Position numbers and translations under genes: made by a program. Under the pieces are notes generated by a model that searched no databases, was not told the origin of the DNA, and saw only the letters and a list, made by a program, of their open reading frames with translations. This document shows, piece after piece, positions 10,901 through 21,799 of a DNA stretch of 64,000 bases. The stretch is from assembly GCF_047496725.1 (NCBI RefSeq), contig NC_132973.1, forward strand, positions 6,919,233 through 6,983,232, given 5' to 3'. Origin of the DNA: Anoplolepis gracilipes (taxonomy: Eukaryota; Arthropoda; Insecta; Hymenoptera; Formicidae). The first letter of the stretch is position 1, and each line of letters begins with the position of its first letter.

Positions 10901-13627
10901 TAAACTGAAAATTAACGTGATGAGAATAATAATGCTCACCACTTTCTAATGTCATAGTATCGATCCCGTCGCTTAATTCACTGTATCCCGCGGTATTAAC
11001 GGTATGTGCCCTGCAAGTGTAATTTGTAAAAGGACTCAGACTCTCCACCGTTGTATTTATAACGACAACGGAAGCTGCAGCCGTTTCTGGATCGATTGAC
11101 GTTATAGCCTGACCATCGACAAGTTCATAACCGCTGCCATTGCTTCCGGTTACATTACATATAGTTATTATGGTTTCCAATGTGCATTGATTATCCTTTT
11201 TCTCGATCATCCAGATCATCGATATGTTATTCACGTGTCTAATCGGTAAGCCTGAAGTGTGTGGCTGGGGTGGATTTGTTTCTGAAATATTAATATTTTG
11301 ATATTTAAAAAAGCTGATTTTTATATTGAATAAAATACAATGCTGGAATTTAGATAATATTCAGCATAAAATATGCAAATAAACACACAAATGACATAAA
11401 AAAATTCCTTACTGGATTCGCGTGTGGTAGCGTTTTTAGTCGCTGTCTTCCCATCAATATCATCTTTGTTTACAGCATTGACATGCACTTGATACGTCGC
11501 ACAAGCGTATAAAGGACTAATTAGTATATTCGTTTTCGTAGTATTTTCGTGAAAGCTGAATTTGTTGGGATCTATAGTTACGTGATAATGCTTCAGGCAG
11601 AATATATCAGATTTTGGTGGTTCCCATTCGACGAATAGTGAAAAATTTCCAGGTTTTATCTTCAAATTTTGCGGCTCTAAGAACTCTGTAAATTAACAAA
11701 GTATGTATCAGATTTGTGGAAATTATTCTGGAATTGGTAGAAAATAAATATGTAATAAAATATTACATTAATATAATTTTCACACAAGATTTATTTATAA
11801 TTAATAATTAATTCAAGATTTATTTATATTAAAATATTGAAGGTTGAAAAGTATATCTTCTCGTAAGTATAATAATTATATGAACATATTGATTGCAAAT
11901 TATTGTTTGTGCAAACTTTTTAAAAGATGAAGAACAACATAATATCAGTCCTTTCTAATGTCCGAGGCACTTACTTACCCGGTGAAGTTGTTGTCGCGGT
12001 CTCGTTTACACCAGAAGATTGTACGGTTTGTGCTACCGTTTTAACAGTAAAGTGATATTGCGTGCACGGCTCAAGATTGTTGGCGGTGTAATTCGTGGCG
12101 AGGACTGCGGTCTCGTTGCAGACTGCTTTCTCGTCGCACTGTGTGATCGAATAATTGGATATGCACTTTTCGTGTATTACGGGCGGTTGCCAAGTTAATT
12201 GAACAATGTTAACGTTGACGTTGTGCACAGTTAGATTGAGCACATCTCCGATTTCGGAAACTGAAAAGAAGAGGAAATTAATGTAGTAAAAATATCGATC
12301 GATTTTTTAATTTAATTTTTAATTTTAATAAGATTATGTATATTAAATATGCAAAAAACAAGACTTACTATCTGTTACTTCTGACAGAGAGACTCCATCA
12401 GATTCCCAATAGTCTATAAGAATTTTTACGGTAAACGTGTACCGTGTACAAGGATCGAGATCAGTGGCGTTGTGCCATGTAACAGTCTCATTTGTCTGGT
12501 TGCAGTTTTCGCTTTCGCATCTCTCGATGTTATATATTATTGTAACGTTTGGCATCGGATCACATGGAGGTTCCCACGAGAGAGCGATCCATTCTGCACT
12601 TTTGTCATTTATTTTCAAATCAACTACTCTTGTATCCGCTAAAGACAAAATTAAAAGATACGAATAAGCACGATAAAATATTATACATTAAAATATTTTA
12701 CGTAAAATAATTACTAGCTTTAGCTAAAAATTAAGAAAACATTTTTTCTATATTGCGTATATGTATTATTAGATTTTAATAACAAAAATTATGATAAAAG
12801 AGTGTTATTATTATGTTTTCTCATTCTGGAAACTTTTATTGTATAGCAACTATTTTACGAGGTTTTGTCGCGAGATACCTTGTATAAAAAGTGTATTACA
12901 TTATACAATGAGTGTGTATTAATATATATATAATATAAAATGTACAGAATATCTCAAAAATTAAAATAATTTATTAAATTTATTAAATTATATAATGTTT
13001 GAAATCAGATATTTTTCTATTATCAATATTTAATTATTGAAATTTCTTTTTATATCTATTAACATCTTTTCTGTTAAAATTTTTTAAGGTTTTTGATTTT
13101 TAATGTTTTTGATAATTGATATCGCACACCATATTTTATGAAGAATTTTCTAATTTTCTGAAATATTTACTTTTTATAAGTAAGTATCAATAATTTTTGA
13201 AAATTGTTTTACCGCTTGCGTTTACTGGCCACATCAAATCGCAGATCGTGCTATTATCCGTCACATCGGATACAGTAGTAGATGTTGATCGCGTGGTCTG
13301 ATCGATAGTCGAAGGCGATGAGGAACCATCGGTATCTGGCTGGGAATTAGTTGTCAGAAATTCGGTGGTGAATTCAGAGACAATTGCAATGCTAGATTCA
13401 TAATTCGTGAATTTTATAAGATTTCTCTCCGTAGACTCAAAGTCATTACTCGTGAAATTCTTCTCTGATTCAGTATCATAATTTATGAGATTATCATTTT
13501 TCGTCGATCCAGAATCATAATTCGATTCAAAATTCGGCATCGTTGTCTCTTGCGACGTAGATGCACCATCCTCGCAAAACACGCAGAGAACGACAATGAA
13601 TGATACCAAAAGTTTCTTAATAATCAT
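5505..13627 (-). CDS. Receptor-type tyrosine phosphatase with seven FnIII domains, about 1288 aa
   Basis: Eighteen coding exons on the minus strand join in phase: 13627-13213, 12638-12369, 12260-11979, 11685-11413, 11281-10940, 10826-10506, 10195-9851, 9680-9390, 9273-9070, 8964-8859, 7722-7496, 7351-7275, 7061-6927, 6855-6733, 6630-6482, 6130-5995, 5755-5689 and 5608-5505. The N-terminus is a signal peptide (KKLLVSFIVVLCVFC), followed by a Ser/Thr-rich stalk and seven FnIII modules with WEPP-type strands and many N-glycosylation sites. One membrane helix lies at about residues 920-941 (GLVVGAIFGILFIGVLVTMM). A single PTP domain follows with KNRYSDILPY, YINASF, WPDHDVP (general acid Asp about 1154) and HCSAGIGRTG (nucleophile Cys about 1186). 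The tail has VYENI, a likely SH2-binding tyrosine. One PTP domain plus a tyrosine tail fits the R3 group (Ptp10D/Ptp4E, Ptp52F, vertebrate PTPRB/PTPRJ). I favour a Ptp52F-like assignment but cannot decide it. A splice acceptor 10 bases before the ATG shows an upstream noncoding exon. Confidence 0.92.
8005..8100 (-). other. Candidate 32-codon juxtamembrane cassette exon of the phosphatase
   Basis: Between the membrane-helix exon (8964-8859) and the first cytoplasmic exon (7722-7496) lies a 96-bp open stretch bounded by an AG acceptor (CTACCTACAG) and a GT donor (GTGATT). It starts and ends in phase 2, exactly as the flanking intron requires, so it can be included or skipped without shifting the frame. 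It would add KKSYVYIKHESYCASVMFID and twelve more residues. Base composition is more G+C-rich than the surrounding intron. The donor is weak and I know no counterpart in related phosphatases, so this is a candidate only. Confidence 0.35.
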
Positions 13628-16600
13628 ATTCTGAATGCTGCAAGTAGAAAAAATCTATTACTAAAATTATTACTAAAATATTACGGAAAATTGACTTTCT
13701 ATTGACTTTCTTTTATTCTGATTTGAACATTGATAAAAATACGTAGATATGTATACGCATGTAAATCTTTTTATTAAAACATTTATTAAAACATGTAATA
13801 TAGTTTACAGTTTACAGAAATTAACCTACCACATATTATATTAAATAAACATAATTTATATGCCTTTTCAAAAAATAAAAAAAATTTTATATTATATACA
13901 TTGTATTTATAGTGTATAATATTATATATCAATATTATTTTTAATTTATTTTTATCAGTTATCAAAATGAGAGAATCATAATTCTGTTAAATCATTAATA
14001 AAAGAAATTTGTCTCTTTTTATTATATTTTTATTATTGCTTATAAAAGTTATAAAGAGTTTCTTTTTTTTCTCTTTAAAGATTCATATTATGTATTAGTT
14101 ATTTTAGATTAAAAATATTTTTTAAATTAATAAAAAATAATTTCTAAAAATGAATATTTTCAATGTTCTTTTTATATAATTCTAGATATAATTTTTTTTC
14201 TAATTATAATTGCGACACAAAATTTAAGCGAGTGTCATTGCTGACGCAAAAGCTAAGGATTTCTATTAAAATAAAGCGTGTTTCGGTCAACACAGAACGG
14301 AAATGATTTGGAAAGATATGATTTTCAGCGGTCATATCTATTTCCTTTCGCGTCTGTCGAGAAAGGATTGTATATGCGTGATTATTCAAGGATGCGACGA
14401 TGAGTTTTTTTCTCTTTAAAATTAAACTTTTTGCTCTTTGCGCATATGTCTGTATTTTAGCGAGTGATAATAAATGATTTTTAGTTCAATAAAATTTGAA
14501 TTAAAACTTCTCTTTATAAGAACAATGAGAATATTGAAAATTGGAAAATAAATGACTTACTTTGATATTTTCAAGAAGAATCAACAAATTGATTGATAAA
14601 TCTGTCATTACGCGTTGATGCAAAGCGGAATATCTCATATATTAATGCGTCATGCATTTATAGATTAATGTTTCATTGTTATCATTAATTCGGACACTGG
14701 AATTATCACTAAAACTTCGTAAAACATTACATTCTTCCGGTTTCGATTAATACGAGCGTTTTCACAATGTTTCAAGGAAAAGTTTCACAACAGATTAAGA
14801 AGGAACAACACTCGCGCACTATCAATCACGAAAAGATAATTCACGCACGCAATATCATCGGATCTTTCTTTTGTGGATCTTTCTTGGTGATACTGTATGG
14901 AAAACGTCAGAGTAACTCTCTCATTGTCTCGTTGTTGACGCTTTCGATATAATCATTGCCCAACTATGCTCGTTGACAGCCTTCCGCCCGGTTGGTTGCT
15001 AGCTTGTCTCCGCTCTGGTAGTTGATATCACTGATAACGGGCTAGAGTCCACTCTCGTCCGAGAGTGCACTCTTTTGCGGCCACTTTATTAATCAAATAC
15101 AAGCGCCGCTCATCCATCTGATCCCTCGCGACATATTCAATTTTTTTAAGTTCTCCACCATTCGAAGAACAGGTCGATAGATAACAGACACAAGGTAGAA
15201 TAATAGACACTATATTGTGATTTTTCCACTTTCATCGATAATCCCGCGTATCGATATATAAAATTTAATATCCGATTCCGCGAATTTCTACTCTCGCAAT
15301 CGTGCACCTTTTTTATTCGAAAAGCAAGAAAGTGATAATATTTTTTGCGTCATCGATTATCTCTTGGTTAAGAAAGTTTGAATTTTTTTAAATCCATCAT
15401 TTTAAAGTTATTCGTATTATATTTCATGTAAATAATTTTATGATTAGATAAAATTCCAAGTAGCAAATTAGTCATATTGACGTTAAAAAGCTTTCGAAAG
15501 TAATTTTTGTTCTTTACGAACATAGATAAAAAGATAGTATATATAGAGAATTCCGTGACAGGTTGAAGAAATTTTAAATGCCTATTGCATGAATTCCTAT
15601 TTGCATGAATTTCAATTAATAATTTTTTAAATATTTATTTAATCGTGAAAACTTATTTGTTTAATCGAATCTTTAATTACAAATCTTAAAATAATCAATT
15701 CGAAATCAAACGATAGATCTGATGACTGAAACTCGTTTCACATAATGATCACGCTATCTATATTTTAATGATTCAACGATCTCAAATAATCGATGATCAC
15801 TTGTTGATCAAAAATTTTCTTATTTTGATAATGCAAACAAATACATATTGATAATTAATTTCAATTCATATAAAAAATATAATAGTAGCATATAGCTCAA
15901 AATTACTTGTATTTATCACATTATACAGAAAGCGTCAAGTTTTATCGAAAATAAAAACTAAACCTACATATAAATTATTTCTACGCAAGAGAGTATGTCA
16001 TATCATATCATATCATATCGTATCGCTTACATTTATCAATTATTAAATTTGTTTTTTTTCGCTACTACGATTTTCTTGTTATCTCTTTATCAATTACGTT
16101 TCAAAATAGTCTTAAATTATGAAATAATTTGACAACTGCTGTATGAAATTTTAAGGGTAGAAAGTTTTCACGCAACAACAATATTGAGGGAGATTGTCAT
16201 TTTAACAAATATTAAATTATATTAATATTGGTAAAAAAAATTGAATAAATATCTGAAATAAAAATTTTATTAAGGTAAAAAGTTCTATTAAAATTGGATG
16301 AAAAGTGAACTTTTGTCAACTACTTGTAAAATAAAATAATCTTTTATTTCCAAATATTTTTAATTCAAATATTTTGATAGTCATCTATAAAAATTTGTCT
16401 TTAAATCTTCAAAATTTTCTAAAAAAATATATTAATTGACAATTATCCTATATTAATTTATATTATTCAAACATATATAAATATAAAATTATAAAAGCTT
16501 CCTCGTGTGAGAAATATGAGTTTGAAATAATTTCACGGCAAGTTTTCAGGGGCGACCGTCCTATTATTTTTATATTCTTAAGAACGGACTCAAAATATAT

Positions 16601-16639
16601 ATATTCACATATCTCAAGAGCTTACCTGAATTCTTTACT

Positions 16640-17045
16640 CCATGTGTTCAAATTTCTATGGTTGATCGTAACGTGGAGCGGCGCACCGATCGGAAATCAA
16701 GAAATAAACTAATAATAAACGCACAATCGGGAAGAAAAATTCGCAAGAACCGCACATGTAAAAAAGTGCGAAGAGAGGGAGAATCGCTAAATATGTAGGT
16801 CCACGTCTCTGATGGCATCTGCTTACGAAGCGGAACTCGAAACCATGTGTTTCTTCAAAGCACAGCGACCGCCACTGGACTGCCCCCCCAAAGATCGTTG
16901 GAAATAGCATGGCCTATGGTGTGCCTACTCATGCTTATGGGGATCTTTCTCAGTAGGACCCACGCACACACATACATACGATCTACATGAGAGCGTGGGT
17001 CCCTAAAGAAGCATCCGGATCCAAGATCCGACTACTTCCTTTTTC
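16640..17045. other. Isolated GC-rich patch of unknown origin
   Basis: About 400 bases stand out from the AT-rich intergenic background by higher G+C and non-repetitive, code-like composition. On the plus strand a frame starting MASAYEAELETMCFFKAQR stops after 32 codons, and another frame takes over after a run of seven C bases. On the minus strand an 84-codon frame with a hydrophobic middle (16656-16910) is open. Neither matches a family I recognise. It could be a decayed mobile element, a pseudogene broken at the C-run, or a regulatory region. Confidence 0.3.
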
Positions 17046-17324
17046 GCCCTTTTTGGTACATGTATATAATCCCTTGCTTATAGTATATTATATAATGCAA
17101 AAATTTAATAAATCTAGTAAATAATAGAATATAACTATTTGGCGAACAAATACAAAAAAATTTTTAAATATTTCGAATTATTCATTGAAAATATATTGAA
17201 GTAAATATTGTTTTTTTTAAGTGTAACAAGTTTCATATAATTTCTCACTTCTGTGATAATTCGATATATCAACAAAGAATCGAGAGCTTATAGGCTCATA
17301 TATATTAATATTAGTATTACATTA

Positions 17325-17325
<1 letters not shown>

Positions 17326-17366
<41 letters not shown>

Positions 17367-17379
17367 ATATATATATATC
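17326..17379. repeat. (CT)n followed by (TA)n microsatellite
   Basis: A run of CT dinucleotides with one TTT interruption passes directly into a run of TA dinucleotides. It lies in the 3' flank of RpL10Ab. Confidence 0.9.
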
Positions 17380-17746
17380 AAAAAATTATTTTATATTTAA
17401 TTTTTCACAGCTTTGAAATGTAAAAGTACTTATTGAGGAACATAGATTTTCTCAATTACCATTTTATATACAATCGTATATATAATTTCTCTGTAATTAT
17501 AACGATAAATTTTCATCTCTTTGACAAGTTTCTTACACCAATTTCATTGCGCAACGAATTTTTGTAGATGTTTATCATATCATAATGCTAAGAATTTTTA
17601 TTATTAATTTAAACGTCGAAAGGCATTTTGTTTCTCGTAGACGTAACGAGATACGACAGAGGATAAGGATAAATTTATCGAAATAATTTTTTTCTCTTTT
17701 ATTGCAACGAATTTATATTCGACATTAATTTGCACAGTGCATGTAC

Positions 17747-20133
17747 TTAGTACAATCTTTGTGGTGGTCCCATAGTAGATTTGATGTGAAGTGAACGCAC
17801 GTTCTGCCAGTGTTTTTTCAACAATGACACGAGGAAATTTATCGAGAGATGAACATTTTGCACCAACTCATCGGGTGTCATATCAACGTGTCCGACGGCT
17901 ACTGACAGACATAATACCTGTATAGTAAAGTAAAGTGTTATCGAACGTTACAAACGAAATTGTAAATTAAGTAAAAATTATAGACAGAAATGTACCTTTT
18001 TCATTTGAAATTTGATGGTGGCCTTGACTTCGTCGATTTTGCCGACCATCGATTCCTGGTGAGATAACAGTCCAGGAAATTTACCGGCTTTATTTAAACC
18101 AGGACCAAGAAGACGGGGAATTTGTTTAATCAATGATTCACTTGCTAAGAATGCATCATATTTCTTTGCTGCAAAAAGAATGCAAGAATATAAATAAAAT
18201 ACTGAATAATAATTCAGTTCGATCCTAAATAGGTGCCATAAACGTTAAATTTTTGATATCATTTTTGAGCCAAGTATGATTATTATATGATCTCGTAAAA
18301 AACTCACAAAAAAATTCAAAACTAAATAATTTTTAAAGATATTATTTTGTTTTGCATATATATGACTTTTAAAATTTATTAACTATAACAATTTTTTTCA
18401 TATTAAAAGATTTAAAAACTGTATAGAATAGAATTTATTAAAGATTAAATTTTTTAATAGTTTTCTTGTAATAATAGCATTTTAAAAAATTTTTACATGC
18501 AAAAAGAATATTTTTATACATAAAAAAAATGTAATAAATTTCTTTCCAATGAAACATGTATCAACACGGATTGAGGTGCAATACTACGATTCATATTGCC
18601 CTCACCAAGTGAAGATCTTTAATCTCCTTCCACTTGACAACCACCATTTTTCTATGTAAGCAATGATGGTGCTTTTGGGAAGGTAATAATTATTTAACAT
18701 TAAAATATGTGAAAATCGCATTATTAACATACCAAGTTTTTTAACGAGTTTCTTGTTCTTATTAAGTTTTTTCAGTGCCTCCGCATCCATATATGGAATA
18801 TTATTGGCTTTAGCTTCATCACAATGTTGTTGATCACCAAGAACACATACTTGCATTTTTGGTCTGGGGATATTCTTCAACCTGATATGATAAGTCAATA
18901 GCAATCAAAGTTTAAGTTATAGTTAAATATAGTCTAAACTCCATAAATTTATTTATCTATTAATGATATTTAACATTATTACAAAATATTAACTAATTTA
19001 TAAGGATAATCACTATTTATTTTGATACAAAAGAAAGAAAAATATTCCTTTATACAATAACTAGAATCTCAATGTTCTCAGATTCAAATGTTTTGCCACA
19101 TAAATTGTTCAGATAATACATGCAATAAATAATACATCACAGAACATTGATAGCTCAATAGATTAATTTCTAAGATTTTTCACATAAGAATTTGATATTA
19201 CATAAATTGTATTAATCTGTATCAATTGGCTATCAGAATTTATGCAGAAAATTTATTCTCTAAAAATTTCTTAAGATTAAAAAAATTCTCTATCAAACAA
19301 TCCATTTCTTCATTTAATATTGAATGTGATGCTCATATATTAATTTTACCAAAAAAAACATTAATCCATATATAACTTACCAACAGGATCTCGCTCATTA
19401 GCCGTGATCCTGTCTAATATAAATAACGGTATAACTACCTCCCCAATTTATTTAAGACCCTGGGTACAGGTCCGCTAGGTAAAACCTAGCTCCCTGACAA
19501 GTCATATGAAGCATATTTTACAGTTATATATTCATATACAGTTAAATTTACAATGAACATAATAAGATTATAAAACTGAAAAAATGCTTCAAAGTCAGGT
19601 AAAAACATACTTCACAGTGCCTGAGAAACGCTTGTCCTTTTGCGGATCATAATTCTTCAAACCGATCTGAAGCTCTATAGTCTCCAAAAAATTTCTCTTC
19701 TTTTCTTGCGAGTGTTGAAGCACGCCGTTTACGCATTCGTAAAGAGTATCACGCGAAACCTTGGATCTGCAATTACAATGAAATAGAAAATAGAACGTAC
19801 ATGCAAAGTTTTTCTGACGACTCGAAAAATCGCTTCAGCAACAATGCGTTTTTTTTATTAATTGAGTGACATTTTATATTACGTTTATCTAACACGACAA
19901 TAATTAATAAGCATACTAAATTTTCATCGTAAATTGAAACAAATCCGGCACGTTGCCTTTAGGATTTTAAGGCAACATGTGGATAGTCATATTGTACTCG
20001 CAAATACATTTTTCGGTTAAAAATAATATGCGCCTGTTAACAATTGCAATTCGACATATTTATTTGCCAAAAAGCGACAAAGTTTGCATAAACGATTGCG
20101 AATATTGGATAAGATTCTGTATACTCACGTCAT
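17747..20133 (-). CDS. RpL10Ab: Large-subunit ribosomal protein L10Ab (uL1), 217 aa
   Basis: Five exons on the minus strand (20133-20129, 19766-19611, 18881-18733, 18168-17996 and 17917-17747) join in phases 2, 2, 1 and 0 to 217 residues, the standard length of eukaryotic uL1. The first exon holds only five coding bases (ATGAC), a layout common in ribosomal protein genes. Landmark blocks are TSKVSRDTLYECVNGVLQHS, FLETIELQIGLKNYDPQKDK, RPKMQVCVLGDQQHCDEAKA, IPRLLGPGLNKAGKFPGLLS and the C-terminal STMGPPQRLY. The protein forms part of the mobile L1 stalk near the ribosomal E site and acts in cytoplasmic translation. Intron 3 contains a probable H/ACA snoRNA, and intron 2 contains another structured GC-rich element, which fits the usual role of ribosomal protein genes as snoRNA hosts. 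Confidence 0.97.
18554..18684 (-). ncRNA. Probable box H/ACA snoRNA in intron 3 of RpL10Ab
   Basis: Read on the host (minus) strand, the first hairpin has a lower stem CCTTCC/GGAAGG (18683-18678 with 18631-18626), an internal loop of pseudouridylation-pocket type, and an upper stem CACCAT/ATGGTG (18671-18666 with 18647-18642). Directly after it comes an H box AGATTA (18625-18620), which fits ANANNA. The second hairpin has an upper stem GCAATA/TATTGC (18599-18594 with 18583-18578) extended by GAG/CTC, and an interrupted lower stem. An ACA triplet (18559-18557) is followed by three bases to the expected 3' end. Order, spacing, total length of about 131 nt and host gene all match the class. The target uridines were not determined. 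Confidence 0.75.
19381..19500. other. Structured GC-rich element in intron 2 of RpL10Ab
   Basis: This block is far more G+C-rich than the intron around it and has several short perfect stems: ACAGGATC with GATCCTGT (19383-19390 and 19406-19413), GCTAGGT with ACCTAGC around a three-base loop (19474-19480 and 19484-19490), and CCTG with CAGG (19459-19470). Possible H-box-like and ACA-like motifs exist on either strand, but neither orientation gives a full two-hairpin H/ACA layout. It may be another noncoding RNA or a mobile-element fragment. Confidence 0.35.
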
Positions 20134-20270
20134 TCTGTCGGATGGAGGATGGCGAAGAACAAGTAACCTTCTCAACGACCGATACCGGAAGGAAATGAAA
20201 CGTGCACTATGCAAAGAAGCTCGCGTCGCTCGACTCACGCTTAGATGGCAGCTCTGTACATGTCACGTGG
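20134..20270 (-). promoter_or_regulatory. RpL10Ab promoter and 5' UTR
   Basis: Immediately upstream of the RpL10Ab ATG the minus strand carries pyrimidine runs, notably TTTCCTTCC (20195-20187) and TTGTTCTTC. These resemble the TCT/TOP initiator of ribosomal protein genes, which links their transcription start and translation to growth signals. The exact start site was not determined. Composition is more G+C-rich than the intron below. Confidence 0.45.
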
Positions 20271-20699
20271 GATGATATCGCACTTCGAGTTCATCGGACG
20301 TATTGATTCTATTGGACAGAGGATTTCTAGGATTTTTCGCAGCCAATCACTGCATTTGACGAACTTATCCACGAATTGTATTATCTTTAGAAATATTTTC
20401 TGATCGAACACATCGTATCTAGATATATTCATGAATCATGACTATCGGATAAAGATGAAAAACGCGCATTTTTAAAATATTATTTTCAATTTAAACAAAT
20501 TTTTATAAATTGAATGAATTAATGTAATTAATTTTTATGATTTTTTGTTTAAATCATGAAAATATTTAAGATATTTCTGCGATTAATCTGCTCCTTCGAT
20601 TGTCTCGATTATTTCGAGAATTGCAATTTGATATTCTTCGATAAATTTCGAATTGCAGTCAGTTGCGACGCAACGCGATAAATCGCAGTATCGCATTCA

Positions 20700-21707
20700 A
20701 GTTGCTCCGTGTTTTTCGTGATTGTTACCGTTTATAAGTGAATCAATCTCGCGCGTGAACAATTATCGCGAGTGTCTGGCTTCAGATATTCACAAAATGG
20801 ATTAAGCATCGTTTATAATCGCTACAAACGTTAAATAGTATCGAATTTTCCGTTATTTCATCACGAAAGCAGAGCAAGAGCGCAAACGCCCTTCATCATC
20901 GCCAAGTATGTATAAATGCATTTCTGTCTTGTTTATTATAATTAGCTGTACCGATTATTTTTGACATTTGGATAGCAAATTCATCATTCTTTCTGATTTT
21001 GCGCTAACATTTACGGAAGTTTCTCCGATGGAAACGAGCGAAAGGGCTGCGTGGCCGGTGACGCCACCTATGGACGGTCGGCGAAGCGCGGCCAGAGGCT
21101 GGACGCATGCGCGTTGCTAACGTCAGGCAATCAGCTGTGCGTCTCCGTAATCTCGCGCGTAACGGAGCGCGCGTCTCGGCGAGCTCTTTTCTCTCTCTCC
21201 GTACGCTATTGTTATCGCGTCGTGGCGGAAGTTTGTCTTCGCGTGTACTTTGTGCCCCGTGATACGAGTCGACTCGAGCCTCGCACCCGGGAGTTCGGAT
21301 ATCGGTGACCGATTTACGACGCGCGGCAGCTATGTGTTGTCTCGGCGGCCAGCGGGGCATGACGGGAACAGGTGACAATAGAGCCGCGCCATGTTAGATT
21401 TCACGAGATCGCGAAACGCGCGCCGCTGCTGCTGCTGCTGCCGCTGCCGCCGCCGCCGCCGCTGCTGCTGCTGCTGCTGCTGCCGCCGCCGCCGCCGCTG
21501 CCGCTGCCGCTAGTTGCTACTATCGTTGACTACTACTACCGTGGTGTTAGTATCGTGGGGAAAAAGTGAGAGAAAGGGAAGGAGGAGATTTACACTTTGT
21601 TTTCTCGGCTATCGCGCACGCTGTTTTCCTCGCGACGGTGATCCACACGAAAATCATCCAAGCTGGATAGGTTACCCGAGTATCTCCGCGATACCGTGGA
21701 CTGGTTT
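20700..21707 (+). promoter_or_regulatory. Mob2: CpG-rich distal promoter and 5' UTR of Mob2
   Basis: From about 21.0 to 22.1 kb the sequence becomes strongly CpG-rich, in contrast to AT-rich flanks. It precedes a good donor (GTAAGT) at 21713 whose phase fits the shared Mob2 exons. Several short frames cross it, but all are broken or of low complexity, so the part upstream of 21708 is best read as promoter plus noncoding first exon. It contains a large trinucleotide repeat. Confidence 0.55.
21421..21510. repeat. Imperfect (GCT/GCC)n trinucleotide repeat
   Basis: About 30 trinucleotide units alternate between runs of CTG and runs of CCG. Read on the plus strand it would encode Leu/Pro, Cys/Arg or Ala depending on frame. 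Only the Cys/Arg frame has an ATG, and it stops just after the repeat, so I place it in the 5' UTR. Tracts of this kind are length-variable and can form stable hairpins in RNA. Confidence 0.85.
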
Positions 21708-21712
21708 ATGGG
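21708..21712 (+). CDS. Mob2: Mob2 alternative first coding exon A (distal), encodes Met-Gly
   Basis: The last five bases before the donor at 21713 read ATG GG. Spliced to the shared exon at 46025 they give MGKARRKEKDAG, a 230-residue isoform. The codons just upstream in the same frame read D-T-V-D-W-F, so the joint reads VDWFMGKARRK. This resembles the vertebrate MOB2 start MDWLMGKSK as I remember it, with GTG at the place of the first ATG. The reading frame is closed by TGA 23 codons before the GTG-containing stretch ends, and no other in-frame ATG exists. Translation may start at the ATG at 21708 or possibly at the near-cognate GTG. Confidence 0.55.
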
Positions 21713-21768
21713 GTAAGTGTCCTGTCTCTCTCTTTCTCGCGTACATTCGAAAAGAGAAGTCTCTGTTT

Positions 21769-21799
<31 letters not shown>

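Larger units (their letters stand above)
13628..17746. other. 5' flank of the phosphatase and intergenic region
   Basis: Mostly AT-rich, with no convincing coding sequence. The phosphatase ATG exon has an acceptor (CTACTTGCAG) just upstream. A good minus-strand donor (AAA followed by GTAAGT) at 14560-14559 could end a noncoding first exon whose start would lie around 14.7-15.1 kb, where the sequence becomes less AT-rich. A short (ATATC)n run lies near 15997-16024. The separate GC-rich patch at 16.64-17.05 kb is listed on its own. Confidence 0.35.

Noticed and set aside
21004..21378. 124-codon Arg-rich minus-strand frame
   Set aside because: Long frames are expected by chance in CpG-rich DNA because stop codons are rare. 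It has no recognisable domain and overlaps the Mob2 promoter.
21372..21569. Leu/Pro repeat peptide across the trinucleotide tract
   Set aside because: No ATG in that frame and no in-phase splice; best explained as 5' UTR.
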